45,854 nt of DNA from Allomuricauda sp. (GCA_030148335.1 JASBTQ010000011.1:1-45854), one strand, 5' to 3'. Positions 1 through 8,984 are shown, numbered from the stretch's first letter. Made by a program: numbers and translations. The notes: generated from the sequence alone by a model not told the origin.

Positions 1-1
1 A

Positions 2-568
2 ACAGCTAAAAGACCAAACATAGAACCGAGCTTGTTTCATATTGAACTGGTGGAAAAGTGCAAGGCGAACGATCGTCAGGCACAATTGAAACTGTACCGA
101 CAGTACTGCGATGGTATGTTCGGGGTGGCCATGCGTTTCCTCAAAAATGCGGATGATGCGGAGGATGTGCTCCAAGAATCGTTCATCAAGGCCTTTCAGC
201 GCATCCATCAGTTCAAGGGAGAGGTCACGTTCGGGGCATGGTTGAAAAGGATAGTGGTGAACGGGAGCATCGATTTCCTGAAATCGAAACACCAACGGAC
301 GGAGGAACTGGATGAAAATTACATGCATGTCGCAGAAGAAGATGATTGGTCAGTCGAGGAAAGCATTTCCTTGGAACAAGTAAAAGCGGCGATTGAGGAG
401 TTGCCGGGAAAATATAGGTATGTGGTGCAACTGTTCTTGGTGGAAGGATATGACCACAGCGAGATTTCCCAGGTCTTGGGGATTTCGGACACGGCTTCCA
501 GAACACGGTTGTTACGCGGAAAAGCACAATTGAAAGAGAAATTAAAAGATTTGGTATATGGCACATGA
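2..568 (+). CDS. ECF-family RNA polymerase sigma factor, probably cut at the left edge
   Basis: Extracytoplasmic-function sigma factor directing RNA polymerase to a dedicated regulon. Counting from the TTG at 32, region 2 lies near residues 22-65 (DDAEDVLQESFIKAFQ) and region 4, an HTH ending in a DNA-recognition helix, near 118-172 (ELPGKYRYVV, ISQVLGISDTASRTRL). No start codon other than TTG 32 is visible, and the frame stays open to base 2 with plausible residues (TAKRPNIEPS), so I infer the true start lies just outside the window. The stop overlaps the start of the next gene by 11 bases, which indicates translational coupling with the presumed anti-sigma factor. The family call is firm; the signal sensed is unknown. 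Confidence 0.9.
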   Translation, partial: TAKRPNIEPSLFHIELVEKCKANDRQAQLKLYRQYCDGMFGVAMRFLKNADDAEDVLQESFIKAFQRIHQFKGEVTFGAWLKRIVVNGSIDFLKSKHQRTEELDENYMHVAEEDDWSVEESISLEQVKAAIEELPGKYRYVVQLFLVEGYDHSEISQVLGISDTASRTRLLRGKAQLKEKLKDLVYGT

Positions 569-1160
569 TCTTCGGAAAATGTTCGAAAAGGAAAGGGAGG
601 AGAAACGCTATTCCATGAAGGATGGACATGAGGCCCGCTTTCTTGAAAAACTGGATGGGCAGCTGTCAACAGGGCCACGGAAAAAGAAAGTTTATACCCT
701 GTGGTTGCAAATAGCCGCCTCCGTGGTAGTGGCGGTGGGATTGTCTCTATATTTTATGAAGGGTACCAGCAAAGTGGATCTGCCCGATGAAAATGTCATC
801 GTTGTGGATAGACAAAACACGGATGGGCAGGAACAGACCATTTCATTGGGTGACCTTTCTCCGGATTTCAAAAAAATAGAGACCTATTACACCACCAATA
901 TCAATCTGCAACTCTCCGATCTGGAGATGAACCCTGACAACAAGGAACTCATGGACAGTTACCTGGAGCGTTTGGCGGAGTTGAACGACGAATACCAACA
1001 GTTGAACAAGGAGCTGAACGAACTGGGACCCAACGACCAGACCATAAGTGCGTTGATCATGAACTTGCAGCTCAGGTTGCAATTGCTACAAAAATTAAAA
1101 ACAAAGTTGAATCAATTAAAATCATCAAAAAATGAACAGGAATCGTCTCATATTATGTAA
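558..1160 (+). CDS. Single-pass membrane protein, probable anti-sigma factor
   Basis: A 200-residue protein with a charged cytoplasmic N-terminus (about 1-45), one transmembrane helix (about 47-67, LWLQIAASVVVAVGLSLYF) and a periplasmic domain that ends in a helical, leucine-rich, coiled-coil-like region (about 105-195). It has no zinc-binding HxxxCxxC motif, so it is not a classical ZAS anti-sigma factor. The function is inferred from position: it overlaps the ECF sigma gene by 11 bases and the following secreted-protein gene by 29 bases. The cytoplasmic part would hold the sigma factor and the periplasmic helices would sense an envelope signal. I recognise no named family, so anti-sigma is the best contextual guess. 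Confidence 0.6.
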   Translation: MAHDLRKMFEKEREEKRYSMKDGHEARFLEKLDGQLSTGPRKKKVYTLWLQIAASVVVAVGLSLYFMKGTSKVDLPDENVIVVDRQNTDGQEQTISLGDLSPDFKKIETYYTTNINLQLSDLEMNPDNKELMDSYLERLAELNDEYQQLNKELNELGPNDQTISALIMNLQLRLQLLQKLKTKLNQLKSSKNEQESSHIM

Positions 1161-2574
1161 TGGATTGCTCTTGCTGCTCGCAGGTTTTGTCTGCCATGCA
1201 CAGGAAAAATCCAAGACCTACAAGGAAACTTACAGTGTCAACAAGGACACCGAACTGAACCTCAACACGAGCCATGCTGACATTGAGTTTGAAGCTTGGG
1301 ACAAGGACCAAGTGGAGATCACCGTGGTGGTGGAACTCGAAGGAGTGGGTGACGAAGAGGCCAAGTCTTATTTTGAAAAGGATCTCGTCAAGATCATGGG
1401 CAACAGCAAGGAAATAGAGGTGAGCACCAAAGGTGCGGGCCCCTACATGTACAACTTTAAGGAAATGAATTTCGATTTTCCCGAAATTCCTTCCATTGAT
1501 CATATCATGGCCACTATAGAAATTCCCGAAATGCCAGAGATAGCAGTACTTCCTGAGATTTCTTTCATGCCGACCATGCCACCCATGCCCCCAACCCCTT
1601 TTGTGGAGTTTGATTATGATGCCTACAAAAAGGACAAGGAAAATTACTTGAAGGAATGGAAGAAAAAGTTTGACAAGACCTTTGACGAAGAGTACAAAAA
1701 GCGCTTTGAGGAATGGGGCAAGGAGATGGAGGAAATGGCCAAGGATAGGGACAAACACAGGGAAGAAATGGCCAAGCAAAGGGAAGAACTCCAAAAGCAG
1801 CGCGAAGAGAAGCGCAAGGAAATGCAGGAAGACCTGAGGCAGCAACGCGAGGAACTCAGGAGCCAGAGGGAAGAGGTGAGAAAACAATATGCGGAGGAAG
1901 CTAGGGCATTACGTTCCAGCCCCAATGTGTTCTATTTTTCCTCAGATGGGGAGAACAAGGAGTACAAGGTGAAAAAGCGCATCAAGATCAAAATGCCAAA
2001 GTACCTCAAACTGAACATGAACGTGAGGCATGGAGAGGTGAAACTTGCGGCCAATACCAAGAACATCAATGCAAGCTTGTCCTACGCAAGCTTGCATGCC
2101 CCCAGCATTGATGGGGACAAGACCTATGTCCGGGCCTCATATTCCCCTATTGTTGTCCAGCAATGGAACTATGGGAAATTGAAAACGGATTATTCCGATA
2201 ATGTCAGTTTGAAAGAGGTGGTAGAACTGGACCTTAGTTCGGTTTCTTCCAATGTGGTGATAGGTAAACTGACCAACAAGGCAGTGATGAAGAACAATTT
2301 TGGCAGCTTGAGCATCAATATGGTGTCCGATGGGTTCAAATCCCTTGAGGTGTGCGTGGAAAATGGGGAACTGGAATGTAAATTGCCCTCTACTCCCTTT
2401 GTGATCTCGGTGAACGAAACCACATCCAAACTCCAATATCCCCAAACATTGAAGTTGGAGAGTTCAAAAAGCCAGGGAGCCAATGTATTAAAGGGGTACC
2501 ATCTCAACAAAAATGGGGGCAAAGCCATCACCATCAATTCCAAATATAGCGAGGTGGTCCTAAAGGACAAATAA
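1132..2574 (+). CDS. Secreted DUF4097-like protein with a long charged coiled coil
   Basis: A 480-residue exported protein: signal peptide 1-23 (cleavage near CHA-Q), then a beta-strand region resembling DUF4097 putative adhesins (about 30-110), a Pro/Met-rich linker (about 117-157), a highly charged Glu/Lys/Arg/Gln coiled-coil segment (about 163-262, repeats of the type QREE), and a second beta-rich part to the C-terminus (about 275-480) that looks like a repetitive beta solenoid (strand pattern ASLSYASLHAPS). The start overlaps the anti-sigma-like gene by 29 bases in another frame, so the two are probably coupled. It may be the output or sensor partner of the sigma system. The DUF4097 assignment is by pattern only. 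The coiled coil looks like an insertion splitting the beta domain. Confidence 0.6.
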   Translation: MNRNRLILCNGLLLLLAGFVCHAQEKSKTYKETYSVNKDTELNLNTSHADIEFEAWDKDQVEITVVVELEGVGDEEAKSYFEKDLVKIMGNSKEIEVSTKGAGPYMYNFKEMNFDFPEIPSIDHIMATIEIPEMPEIAVLPEISFMPTMPPMPPTPFVEFDYDAYKKDKENYLKEWKKKFDKTFDEEYKKRFEEWGKEMEEMAKDRDKHREEMAKQREELQKQREEKRKEMQEDLRQQREELRSQREEVRKQYAEEARALRSSPNVFYFSSDGENKEYKVKKRIKIKMPKYLKLNMNVRHGEVKLAANTKNINASLSYASLHAPSIDGDKTYVRASYSPIVVQQWNYGKLKTDYSDNVSLKEVVELDLSSVSSNVVIGKLTNKAVMKNNFGSLSINMVSDGFKSLEVCVENGELECKLPSTPFVISVNETTSKLQYPQTLKLESSKSQGANVLKGYHLNKNGGKAITINSKYSEVVLKDK

Positions 2575-2693
2575 GGCTTCCGACAAAGCACCGATCAAAC
2601 TCCATCATCAGTTTGGCCCTCTCCAACTCTTCTTGCCCCATTCCTCAAAGCAGCTTTCTTTCCTTTACATAAAATAGTTTCCTATCACCTGCA

Positions 2694-3386
2694 TCAATGG
2701 GTATCCTCTTTCAGGTATGATTTGAAATTTTCCTTGAACCGGTTCAATCTGGGAATCGACACATTTTGGATATAGCTGTTATTGGGATTTCTTTTTTCGT
2801 AATCCTGGTGGTATTCCTCCGCCCTATAAAACTTGTCAAATTTTTTCACCTCGGTCACAATGGGGCGATCATAGACATTTTCAGCTTCCAGTTGAGCGAT
2901 GTAATCCGTGATGATCTTCTTCTGTGCCTCATCCTTGTAAAATGCGATGGAACGGTATTGGGCACCCCTATCCGGCCCCTGTCTGTTCAGGGTAGTAGGG
3001 TCGTGCGAACCAAAGAAGACCTGTACCAACTGTGTAAAAGAGATGATCTTGGGGTCGTAATAGACTTCCACGGCCTCCGCATGGGTTGTACTTCCATAGG
3101 AAACCTCCTTGTAGGTCGGGTTTTTCTCGGTTCCGCCCGAATAGCCCGAATAGACTTCCTTGACGCCTTTTACACTTTCAAAAATGGCCTCGACACACCA
3201 AAAACAACCACTAGCAAAATAAGCGGTCTCGTAGCCTTGTAACTCGTCTGCGGTCGGGCTGCTCTCCATCAAGGTGTTTTCATAACCTTTTTGGGCAGTT
3301 TCCTGTTGGTCCGATTTGTTTTTGGGCTGGCAACTGGTGGATACCAGAATAAGAAGGGATAAAAGTGGAATTCTCACGATTTTCAT
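2694..3386 (-). CDS. msrA: Peptide-methionine (S)-S-oxide reductase MsrA, lipoprotein form
   Basis: Reduces methionine-S-sulfoxide in oxidised proteins and free methionine. The active site motif GCFWCVEAIF (residues 60-69, catalytic Cys61) is intact, followed by the family's YSGGTEKNPTYKEVSYGSTTHAE-type core (about 82-105) and HQDYEKRNP near the end. The N-terminus has a lipoprotein signal (LVSTSC, Cys19) and a 30-residue linker, so the enzyme should be anchored in the envelope and repair periplasmic proteins. No msrB is adjacent or fused. It stands alone, convergent to the gene ending at 2574. The start is the ATG that begins the signal peptide. The family is certain; the location is inferred from the lipobox. 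Confidence 0.95.
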   Translation of the reverse strand: MKIVRIPLLSLLILVSTSCQPKNKSDQQETAQKGYENTLMESSPTADELQGYETAYFASGCFWCVEAIFESVKGVKEVYSGYSGGTEKNPTYKEVSYGSTTHAEAVEVYYDPKIISFTQLVQVFFGSHDPTTLNRQGPDRGAQYRSIAFYKDEAQKKIITDYIAQLEAENVYDRPIVTEVKKFDKFYRAEEYHQDYEKRNPNNSYIQNVSIPRLNRFKENFKSYLKEDTH

Positions 3387-3759
3387 TTTTTTACTTAGTT
3401 GTCTTAAGGTACTAAGTATTACGCCAAAGGTTGTTAAAATATGTTAATGGGTGGTCAACTTCTTTTGTTCTTACCGAAGACCAATGCGATGTTATATGTA
3501 TTGAAGAGCTATAAATGAAAAGTTTTTCCTACAAATAAAAATCACTGAACCAATGTGTTACGAAAGGTCATTTTTCAAAAGATCGATGAAATGCACATGC
3601 GCTCGGCATCCCGTTTTGTGCCGCCAATACGTTCATCGTCGATAAAATGCACTTCGCCCAAGAAAAATTCTTATACCGAAAAAAGAAGGTTATTGGTCGA
3701 TAGAAATCTAGATCGGGTAGGCACGAAGGTAATTTTACCTCGTAATACAAACCCAAATC
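3387..3759. other. Intergenic region between msrA and a small secreted protein gene
   Basis: A 373-base divergent intergenic stretch in which I see no convincing gene. It must carry the upstream regions of msrA (minus strand) and of the small gene at 3760 (plus strand), but no perfect TAnnTTTG box was found for either; TAATTTTA at 3731-3738 is one mismatch away and lies inside a short inverted repeat (GGTAA/TTACC, 3729-3740). The most structured part is 3583-3652, described separately. Open frames here on either strand have unlike-protein composition and no start context. Confidence 0.5.
3583..3652. repeat. Direct repeat pair with nested inverted repeats
   Basis: TCGATGAAATGCAC (3583-3596) recurs as TCGATAAAATGCAC (3639-3652), 13 of 14 identical, 56 bases apart. 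Nested within are inverted repeats CGATGAA/TTCATCG (3584-3590 with 3632-3638) and CGGCA/TGCCG (3604-3608 with 3619-3623), so the segment could fold as one interrupted hairpin or offer paired protein-binding sites. It sits 108-177 bases upstream of the small gene at 3760. No known element is recognised. Confidence 0.4.
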
Positions 3760-3996
3760 ATGAAAACAATTTTGACCATCATCGCAGTAACTTTTTTCGG
3801 AACCATGGCCATGGCACAGGATATTTCCAAAGAGGTAAAAGTGGAGACCATTAATGCAGAAGTGGTTTTGGATATCGACCTTAAGCAGACCATCCGCAAG
3901 GACAGAAAAGTGGCCAGGTTGTATAAATTCAAGAATTCAAGGGTAAAACAGGCTCTTTCCTTTTCTACCAAAAAGAACAAATCAATATTGGCCTAA
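3760..3996 (+). CDS. Small secreted protein of unknown function
   Basis: A 78-residue protein with a clear signal peptide (MKTILTIIAVTFFGTMAMAQ, cleavage near residue 19) and a basic mature part of about 58 residues (Lys/Arg-rich after residue 40). There is no cysteine and no recognised domain. The ATG at 3760 starts the signal peptide directly, and the frame is preceded by a long non-coding stretch, so the start is secure. A 31-codon membrane-protein frame begins two bases after its stop, suggesting a two-gene unit. I do not recognise a function; a secreted or surface-associated basic peptide is all the sequence supports. Confidence 0.65.
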   Translation: MKTILTIIAVTFFGTMAMAQDISKEVKVETINAEVVLDIDLKQTIRKDRKVARLYKFKNSRVKQALSFSTKKNKSILA

Positions 3997-3998
3997 TC

Positions 3999-4094
3999 AT
4001 GATTTTCAATTTATTGATCCCATTTACCCTTTTCATCAGTTTGGCCTTTGTGGTGGCCACGATTGCCTTTTCGTTCAGGACAAAAAAGTTTTAA
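3999..4094 (+). CDS. Putative 31-residue membrane microprotein
   Basis: A short frame starting with ATG two bases after the stop of the secreted-protein gene. It encodes an N-terminal hydrophobic helix of about 24 residues (FNLLIPFTLFISLAFVVATI) followed by a basic tail FSFRTKKF, the typical shape of a single-pass bacterial microprotein with a cytoplasmic C-terminus. Spacing suggests co-translation with the preceding gene. It is too short for homology judgement by eye; the call rests on the hydrophobic pattern, the tight spacing and the positive C-terminus. Confidence 0.45.
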   Translation: MIFNLLIPFTLFISLAFVVATIAFSFRTKKF

Positions 4095-4109
4095 ATAGGA
4101 TAGCTTCCG

Positions 4110-5327
4110 TCAATCCACTGAATTGAACTCCTCAATGACCTCCTCGAATTCGATGCAGTAGTAGGTGCCCTTTTTGTCGTAATCCCTGCTGATGGTCCCT
4201 CGGAGCTGTCGGCTCAGGTTGTAGATGAGTTTAAGCCCCAATGAATTGGTCGTCCTTGGGTTGATGTCTTCCGAATATCCGATTCCATTGTCGCCAAGGT
4301 ACATTTGATACCGTTTTTCCCCTATCTTTTTGACTGAGACATGGATTTCACCTCCTTTTGGCTCGGTTATCCCATATTTAAGGGCATTGGTTATGGTCTC
4401 GTTGATGATCAGACCGATCGGGATCACGGTGTCGATACTGAGTTTGTGATCGTCAATGTCCAGGTCCACTTTTACATTGTTGTTGCTCCCTTTCACGGAC
4501 CGTACCAAATAATCGCAGAGCTCCTTCACATAGGGTCTGAGCTCTATCTTGGAAAGATAATCGTCCCTTTTGTAGAGCATTTCGTGCACCATCGCCATGG
4601 AAACCACCCTGTTTTGGCTGCTCTTGATGATGCTACTGATCTTTTCATCGGCAATGGCCCTGGATTGAAGGCTCAAAAGACTGGAAACGGTCTGGAGGTT
4701 GTTCTTCACCCTATGATGGACCTCTTTCAGCAAAGTTTCCTTTTCCTCTATCCTTTCTTGGATCTCGTTTCGGGATTTGTACAATTTGTGGTGTGCCATG
4801 AGCAGGTTCTTTCCAAAAACCCCACCGAGCAGGTACACTGCAAAAACAGCACTGAGAAAGGCAAACCAACTGCGCGATCCCAAGGGAACGGTGTTCTCGG
4901 AAATGCTAAAATCCCCTGTGTCATATAGAAAAAGTATAGTGAGTACGGCCAAATTGACGATCAGGTACAGCTGCCCAAAAACTTTGGTGGTGACATAACC
5001 TGCAAAGACGATGATGGCCAGGACAAAAATGAATGGGCTTTGGATGCCACCGCTATACATGGTAATGATAATGGCCCCGATCATGGATAGGATGGAGGTA
5101 AGATTGTAGGTGAGCACCAAATTTTTATGACGTTGGTACAGACTGGTATTCAATAGGTTGATAAAGGCATAACCAATAAAGGTATAGGGAATCACCTCTC
5201 GAATGTCCAGGAAAAAAAAGCAGATCAGCCCAAATAGGGCTGCAAAAACGGAGGAACTGTAATTAACCTTGAGTATCAAATCAATCTTGTCTTGTAACCG
5301 ATATTTATCCTTACCAGGAACTTTCAT
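4110..5327 (-). CDS. Membrane sensor histidine kinase, HisKA_2 type
   Basis: A sensor kinase of about 405 residues with an N-terminal multi-pass membrane region (roughly six helices, about 22-180), a short coiled linker, the HisKA_2 phospho-acceptor box (EVHHRVKNNLQTVSSLLSLQ, near 202-221) and a HATPase_c domain with N box (NETITNALKYG) and G box (GDNGIGYS). No periplasmic sensor domain is obvious, so the membrane region itself may sense. The frame could be extended to a TTG at 5360, but ATG 5327 (MKVPGKDKY) is preferred; a TACTTTTG box lies at 5378-5385. No response regulator gene is adjacent, so it is an orphan kinase whose partner is encoded elsewhere. Confidence 0.85.
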   Translation of the reverse strand: MKVPGKDKYRLQDKIDLILKVNYSSSVFAALFGLICFFFLDIREVIPYTFIGYAFINLLNTSLYQRHKNLVLTYNLTSILSMIGAIIITMYSGGIQSPFIFVLAIIVFAGYVTTKVFGQLYLIVNLAVLTILFLYDTGDFSISENTVPLGSRSWFAFLSAVFAVYLLGGVFGKNLLMAHHKLYKSRNEIQERIEEKETLLKEVHHRVKNNLQTVSSLLSLQSRAIADEKISSIIKSSQNRVVSMAMVHEMLYKRDDYLSKIELRPYVKELCDYLVRSVKGSNNNVKVDLDIDDHKLSIDTVIPIGLIINETITNALKYGITEPKGGEIHVSVKKIGEKRYQMYLGDNGIGYSEDINPRTTNSLGLKLIYNLSRQLRGTISRDYDKKGTYYCIEFEEVIEEFNSVD

Positions 5328-5377
5328 ATACTGCACGTGATTGTAATCCTCCACTACCAAGGTTGATAAAGGGGTAG

Positions 5378-5385
5378 CAAAAGTA
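5378..5385 (-). promoter_or_regulatory. Putative -7 promoter box of the histidine kinase gene
   Basis: Read on the minus strand this is TACTTTTG, a match to the Bacteroidota sigma-A -7 consensus TAnnTTTG. It would start transcription near 5371, about 45 bases ahead of the ATG at 5327. No clear -33 TTG is present at the usual distance, so confidence is limited. Confidence 0.4.
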
Positions 5386-5432
5386 GCTTAATGGGGTGTT
5401 TCTGGATGTAAATCTAAATATGTTTTTGATAT

Positions 5433-5466
5433 AAAAAAAGTGACAGCTATAAAATAACTGTCACTT
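5433..5466 (-). terminator. Intrinsic terminator of secA
   Basis: A perfect 9-base inverted repeat AAGTGACAG (5438-5446) / CTGTCACTT (5458-5466) with an 11-base loop, followed on the minus strand by a run of T (the A tract 5433-5439). It begins 22 bases past the secA stop codon, the classic layout of a rho-independent terminator. Confidence 0.85.
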
Positions 5467-5488
5467 GTAAGATTGCATTTAACCTAAT

Positions 5489-8400
5489 TTACTCTTCGAT
5501 CAGCACCCATTCCCCCTTTTCGATAAGGGATTCTGCCTGTTTGTATTTCATGGTCCTGCTCTCGCCGGACATTACGTTCTTGATGGTGACCTTGTCATTA
5601 CGGCCAATTTTTGGCTTCTCCCTCACAATGGTCTCGGTCACTTGCTGACGTTGTCCTTGGGTCTGGCCGGCTGCCCTGTGCTGAGCAGCAAGCTCATCAC
5701 TGTTGGGGATTTCTTCCTTCGAGGTCTGAAGGTTTTCCTTGGGTCGTTGTACGTTCCGGGCCTCTTGGATCTGATTGGTGTTCTGCGATGGCAGTTCCCC
5801 TTTGAATAGGAAGGAAATCACCTCTTTGTTCACCTTGTCTATCATTTCCTTGAAAAGCTCAAATGCCTCGAACTTATAGATCAACAAAGGGTCTTTTTGT
5901 TCATGCACGGCCAGCTGGACGGATTGTTTCAGCTCGTCCATCTTGCGCAAATGGGTTTTCCAGGAGTCATCAATGATGGCCAAGGAAATGTTCTTCTCAA
6001 AATCCGTGATCAACTGTTTTCCATCCGTCTTGTAGGCTCTTTCCAAATTGGTGACCACGTTCAGGGTCTTGATGCCGTCCGTGAAGGGAACCACAATGCG
6101 CTCGAACTTGTTGGACTGGTCTTCATATACCTTTTTGATCACTTGGAAAGCGACCGTGGCACTGCGCTCCATTTTGTTCTTGTAGAAATCGTAGGATGCC
6201 TTGTAAATGGTATTGGCAATTTCCTGAAAGTTCATCTTTTTGAACTCTTCCTCGCTGATGGGCGAAGTGATGGAGAAATATTTGATGAGCTCAAACTCGA
6301 AGTTTTTGAAGTCATCGGCCATTTTGTTGGTCTCTGCGATCAGTTCACAGGTGTCGTAAATCATGTTGGCGATGTCCACTTTGAGGCGTTCACCTTGAAG
6401 GGCGTGTTTTCTTCTCTTGTACACCACCTCGCGTTGTGCGTTCATCACATCATCATACTCCAACAGACGTTTACGGATGCCAAAGTTGTTTTCCTCCACT
6501 TTTTTCTGGGCCCGTTCTATAGATCGGGTCATCATGGAGTGCTGGATGACTTCGCCTTCTTCAAGACCCATACGGTCCATCATCTTGGCCACACGGTCCG
6601 ATCCGAACAAACGCATCAGGTTGTCTTCCAAGGAAACATAGAACTGCGAGCTTCCCGGATCTCCTTGACGCCCGGAACGCCCTCTCAACTGTCTGTCCAC
6701 CCGTCTGGAATCGTGGCGCTCCGTACCGATGATGGCAAGTCCGCCCGCTTCCTTCACATTTGGAGTGAGCTTGATGTCCGTACCCCTACCGGCCATGTTG
6801 GTCGCAATGGTGACCACCCCGGATTTTCCTGCTTCGGCTACAATGTCCGCTTCTTTTTTGTGCAGTTTGGCGTTCAGAACGTTATGGTTTATTTTTCGAA
6901 CACTCAACAATTTGGAGAGCAGTTCCGAAATTTCCACTGAAGTGGTACCGATCAAAACAGGTCTGCCCGCATTGGATAGGTTGGTGACCTCTTCAATGAT
7001 GGCGTTGTATTTTTCGCGCTTGGTCTTGTAGATGAGATCGTGGCGGTCATGTCTGGCAATGGGCCTGTTGGTAGGTATTTCCATGACATCCAACTTGTAG
7101 ATCTCCCAAAACTCACCTGCTTCGGTAACAGCCGTACCGGTCATACCGGCCAGCTTGTTGTACATCCTAAAGTAATTTTGAAGGGTGATGGTGGCAAAGG
7201 TCTGGGTCATCGCCTCGATCTTCACGTTCTCCTTGGCCTCGATGGCTTGGTGGAGTCCATCGGAATATCGTCTACCGTCCATGATACGTCCGGTCTGCTC
7301 ATCCACGATCATCACCTTGTTGTCCATCACCACATACTCCACATCTTTTTCGAATAGGGTATAGGCCTTCAACAATTGGGTCATGGTGTGGATACGCTCG
7401 CTCTTGATGGCAAAATCCTTGAAAAGCTCTTCCTTGAGCTCGGCTTCTTTTTCAATTTCCAGGTCCTGGCGCTCGATTTTGGCAATCTCACTGCCAATAT
7501 CCGGCATCACGAAGAAATCCTTGTCCTTGTCCCCTGAAATATAATCGACTCCCTTATCGGTCAACTCTATCTGGTTGTTCTTCTCATCGATCACGAACAA
7601 CAGGTCGGCATCCACTTTGGGCATTTCCCTGTTGTTGTCCTGCATGTAGTAGTTCTCTGTTTTTTGGAGGAGTTGTTTCACACCTTCCTCACTCAAAAAC
7701 TTGATGAGTGCCTTGTTCTTGGGAAGTCCTCGGTGCACACGGAGCAGAAGGAACCCGCCCTCTTTGGTGTCACCAGCCGCAATAAGTTTTTTTGCCTCGG
7801 CAAGCACGCCTGTCAAATGTTGGCGTTGTTGCTGTACAATATCGGCCACCTTCGGTCTTAGCTCGTTGAACTCGTGGCGGTCACCTTCGGGTACTGGACC
7901 GGAGATGATCAACGGGGTACGGGCATCGTCGATGAGAACGGAATCCACCTCATCCACAATGGCGTAATGATGTGGGCGCTGTACCAGATCGTCCGGGGTG
8001 TGCGCCATATTGTCACGTAGGTAGTCAAAACCAAATTCGTTGTTGGTTCCGTAGGTGATGTCGGCATTATAGGCCGCCCTTCTTCCGTCGGAATTGGGCC
8101 TGTGTTTGTCGATACAGTCCACGGAAAGTCCATGGAATTCAAAAATGGGGGCCATCCATGCACTGTCCCTTTTGGCCAAATAGTCGTTCACGGTCACCAA
8201 GTGGGCACCTTTGCCTGCCAGGGCATTCAGGTAGAGTGGGAGCGTGGCCACGAGGGTCTTACCTTCCCCGGTCTGCATTTCCGCAATTTTTCCTTGATGG
8301 AGGGCAATACCGCCTATCAGCTGTACATCGTAGTGCACCATGTCCCAAGTGACCTCTTTTCCCGCAGCGTCCCAAGAGTTGTTCCAAATGGCCTTGTCGC

Positions 8401-8851
8401 CCTCGAGCGTCACATAATCCTTGTCGCCCGACAGTTTTCTGTCAAATTCGGTGGCCAGGACGCTAAGTGTGTCGTTGGCAGCAAACCGCTTGGCGGTCTC
8501 CTTTACCACGGCAAAGGCTTCGGGAAGGATATCGTTGAGTGTTTTTTCGGAAATTGTATAGGCCTCTTCGTTCAGCTTGTCTATCTCGGCGTAGATTTCC
8601 TCGTTGCGGTCTATATCACTGGAATTTTCAACCTCTTTCTGAAGTTCGGCGATCTTGTCATTGACATCTTTGCAATCTTCGGCGATCCTTGCCTTGAAGG
8701 CGACCGTTTTTTGTCTCAGTTCGTCGTGGGTCAATCCTTCCAGCTGCTGCTTAAAGGATTTTATCTCTTTTACCAAGGGTTGTAGGGACTTTACATCTTT
8801 CTCCGATTTGTCTCCCACAAAAACCTTTAGTACGGAATTGATAAAACTCAT
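5489..8851 (-). CDS. secA: Preprotein translocase ATPase SecA
   Basis: The motor that drives unfolded proteins through SecYEG. At 1120 residues it is longer than the E. coli enzyme, as usual for Bacteroidota. Visible are the first nucleotide-binding domain with Walker A MQTGEGKT (192-199) and DEVD box ([18 protein letters not shown]), the preprotein crosslinking insertion, the second nucleotide-binding domain ([22 protein letters not shown]), the helical scaffold and wing domains, and a variable Gln/Glu-rich linker near the end. The C-terminus ([20 protein letters not shown] and onward) lacks the cysteine-rich SecB/zinc-binding motif, a normal feature of this phylum. It is monocistronic, with its own terminator downstream. 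Confidence 0.98.
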   Translation of the reverse strand: MSFINSVLKVFVGDKSEKDVKSLQPLVKEIKSFKQQLEGLTHDELRQKTVAFKARIAEDCKDVNDKIAELQKEVENSSDIDRNEEIYAEIDKLNEEAYTISEKTLNDILPEAFAVVKETAKRFAANDTLSVLATEFDRKLSGDKDYVTLEGDKAIWNNSWDAAGKEVTWDMVHYDVQLIGGIALHQGKIAEMQTGEGKTLVATLPLYLNALAGKGAHLVTVNDYLAKRDSAWMAPIFEFHGLSVDCIDKHRPNSDGRRAAYNADITYGTNNEFGFDYLRDNMAHTPDDLVQRPHHYAIVDEVDSVLIDDARTPLIISGPVPEGDRHEFNELRPKVADIVQQQRQHLTGVLAEAKKLIAAGDTKEGGFLLLRVHRGLPKNKALIKFLSEEGVKQLLQKTENYYMQDNNREMPKVDADLLFVIDEKNNQIELTDKGVDYISGDKDKDFFVMPDIGSEIAKIERQDLEIEKEAELKEELFKDFAIKSERIHTMTQLLKAYTLFEKDVEYVVMDNKVMIVDEQTGRIMDGRRYSDGLHQAIEAKENVKIEAMTQTFATITLQNYFRMYNKLAGMTGTAVTEAGEFWEIYKLDVMEIPTNRPIARHDRHDLIYKTKREKYNAIIEEVTNLSNAGRPVLIGTTSVEISELLSKLLSVRKINHNVLNAKLHKKEADIVAEAGKSGVVTIATNMAGRGTDIKLTPNVKEAGGLAIIGTERHDSRRVDRQLRGRSGRQGDPGSSQFYVSLEDNLMRLFGSDRVAKMMDRMGLEEGEVIQHSMMTRSIERAQKKVEENNFGIRKRLLEYDDVMNAQREVVYKRRKHALQGERLKVDIANMIYDTCELIAETNKMADDFKNFEFELIKYFSITSPISEEEFKKMNFQEIANTIYKASYDFYKNKMERSATVAFQVIKKVYEDQSNKFERIVVPFTDGIKTLNVVTNLERAYKTDGKQLITDFEKNISLAIIDDSWKTHLRKMDELKQSVQLAVHEQKDPLLIYKFEAFELFKEMIDKVNKEVISFLFKGELPSQNTNQIQEARNVQRPKENLQTSKEEIPNSDELAAQHRAAGQTQGQRQQVTETIVREKPKIGRNDKVTIKNVMSGESRTMKYKQAESLIEKGEWVLIEE

Positions 8852-8925
8852 GAATTGTATTTTCGTTAGAATGGCAAAAGCTGTTCCATTGACGGGAATG
8901 TCGGGAAATTCTTTTGCTGGGCTGT

Positions 8926-8952
8926 CAAAATTACATAAAAAAAAGCCTCAAA
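8926..8952 (-). promoter_or_regulatory. Possible secA promoter overlapping an upstream terminator
   Basis: On the minus strand TTTG (8952-8949) is followed after 15 bases by TAATTTTG (8933-8926), matching the Bacteroidota -33/-7 pattern apart from a spacer shorter than usual. It would place the start site near 8919, about 68 bases ahead of the secA ATG. It overlaps the hairpin that terminates the DUF2795 gene. Confidence 0.4.
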
Positions 8953-8963
8953 TGAGACTTTTT
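8937..8963 (-). terminator. Probable terminator of the DUF2795 gene
   Basis: An inverted repeat of CTC/GAG (8947-8949 with 8954-8956) extended, after one C/A mismatch, by G45-C58 and an A tract facing a T tract (8940-8944 with 8959-8963), loop AAAT. On the minus strand it ends in a long T run (A tract 8937-8944). It lies 22 bases after the stop of the gene at 8985. Confidence 0.6.
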
Positions 8964-8984
8964 ATTGTGCTTGTTTTACTGATA

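Noticed and set aside
1153..1887. 244-codon minus-strand frame rich in Phe, Leu and His
   Set aside because: Complement shadow of the charged coiled-coil gene on the plus strand.
3555..3854. 99-codon plus-strand frame overlapping the small secreted protein gene
   Set aside because: It overlaps the signal-peptide gene at 3760 in another frame, has Arg/Asn/His-rich unlike-protein composition and crosses the repeat region.
5897..6940. 347-codon frame on the plus strand
   Set aside because: It is antisense to secA, His/Phe/Val-rich in the way complement frames of a coding gene are, and has no recognisable domain.
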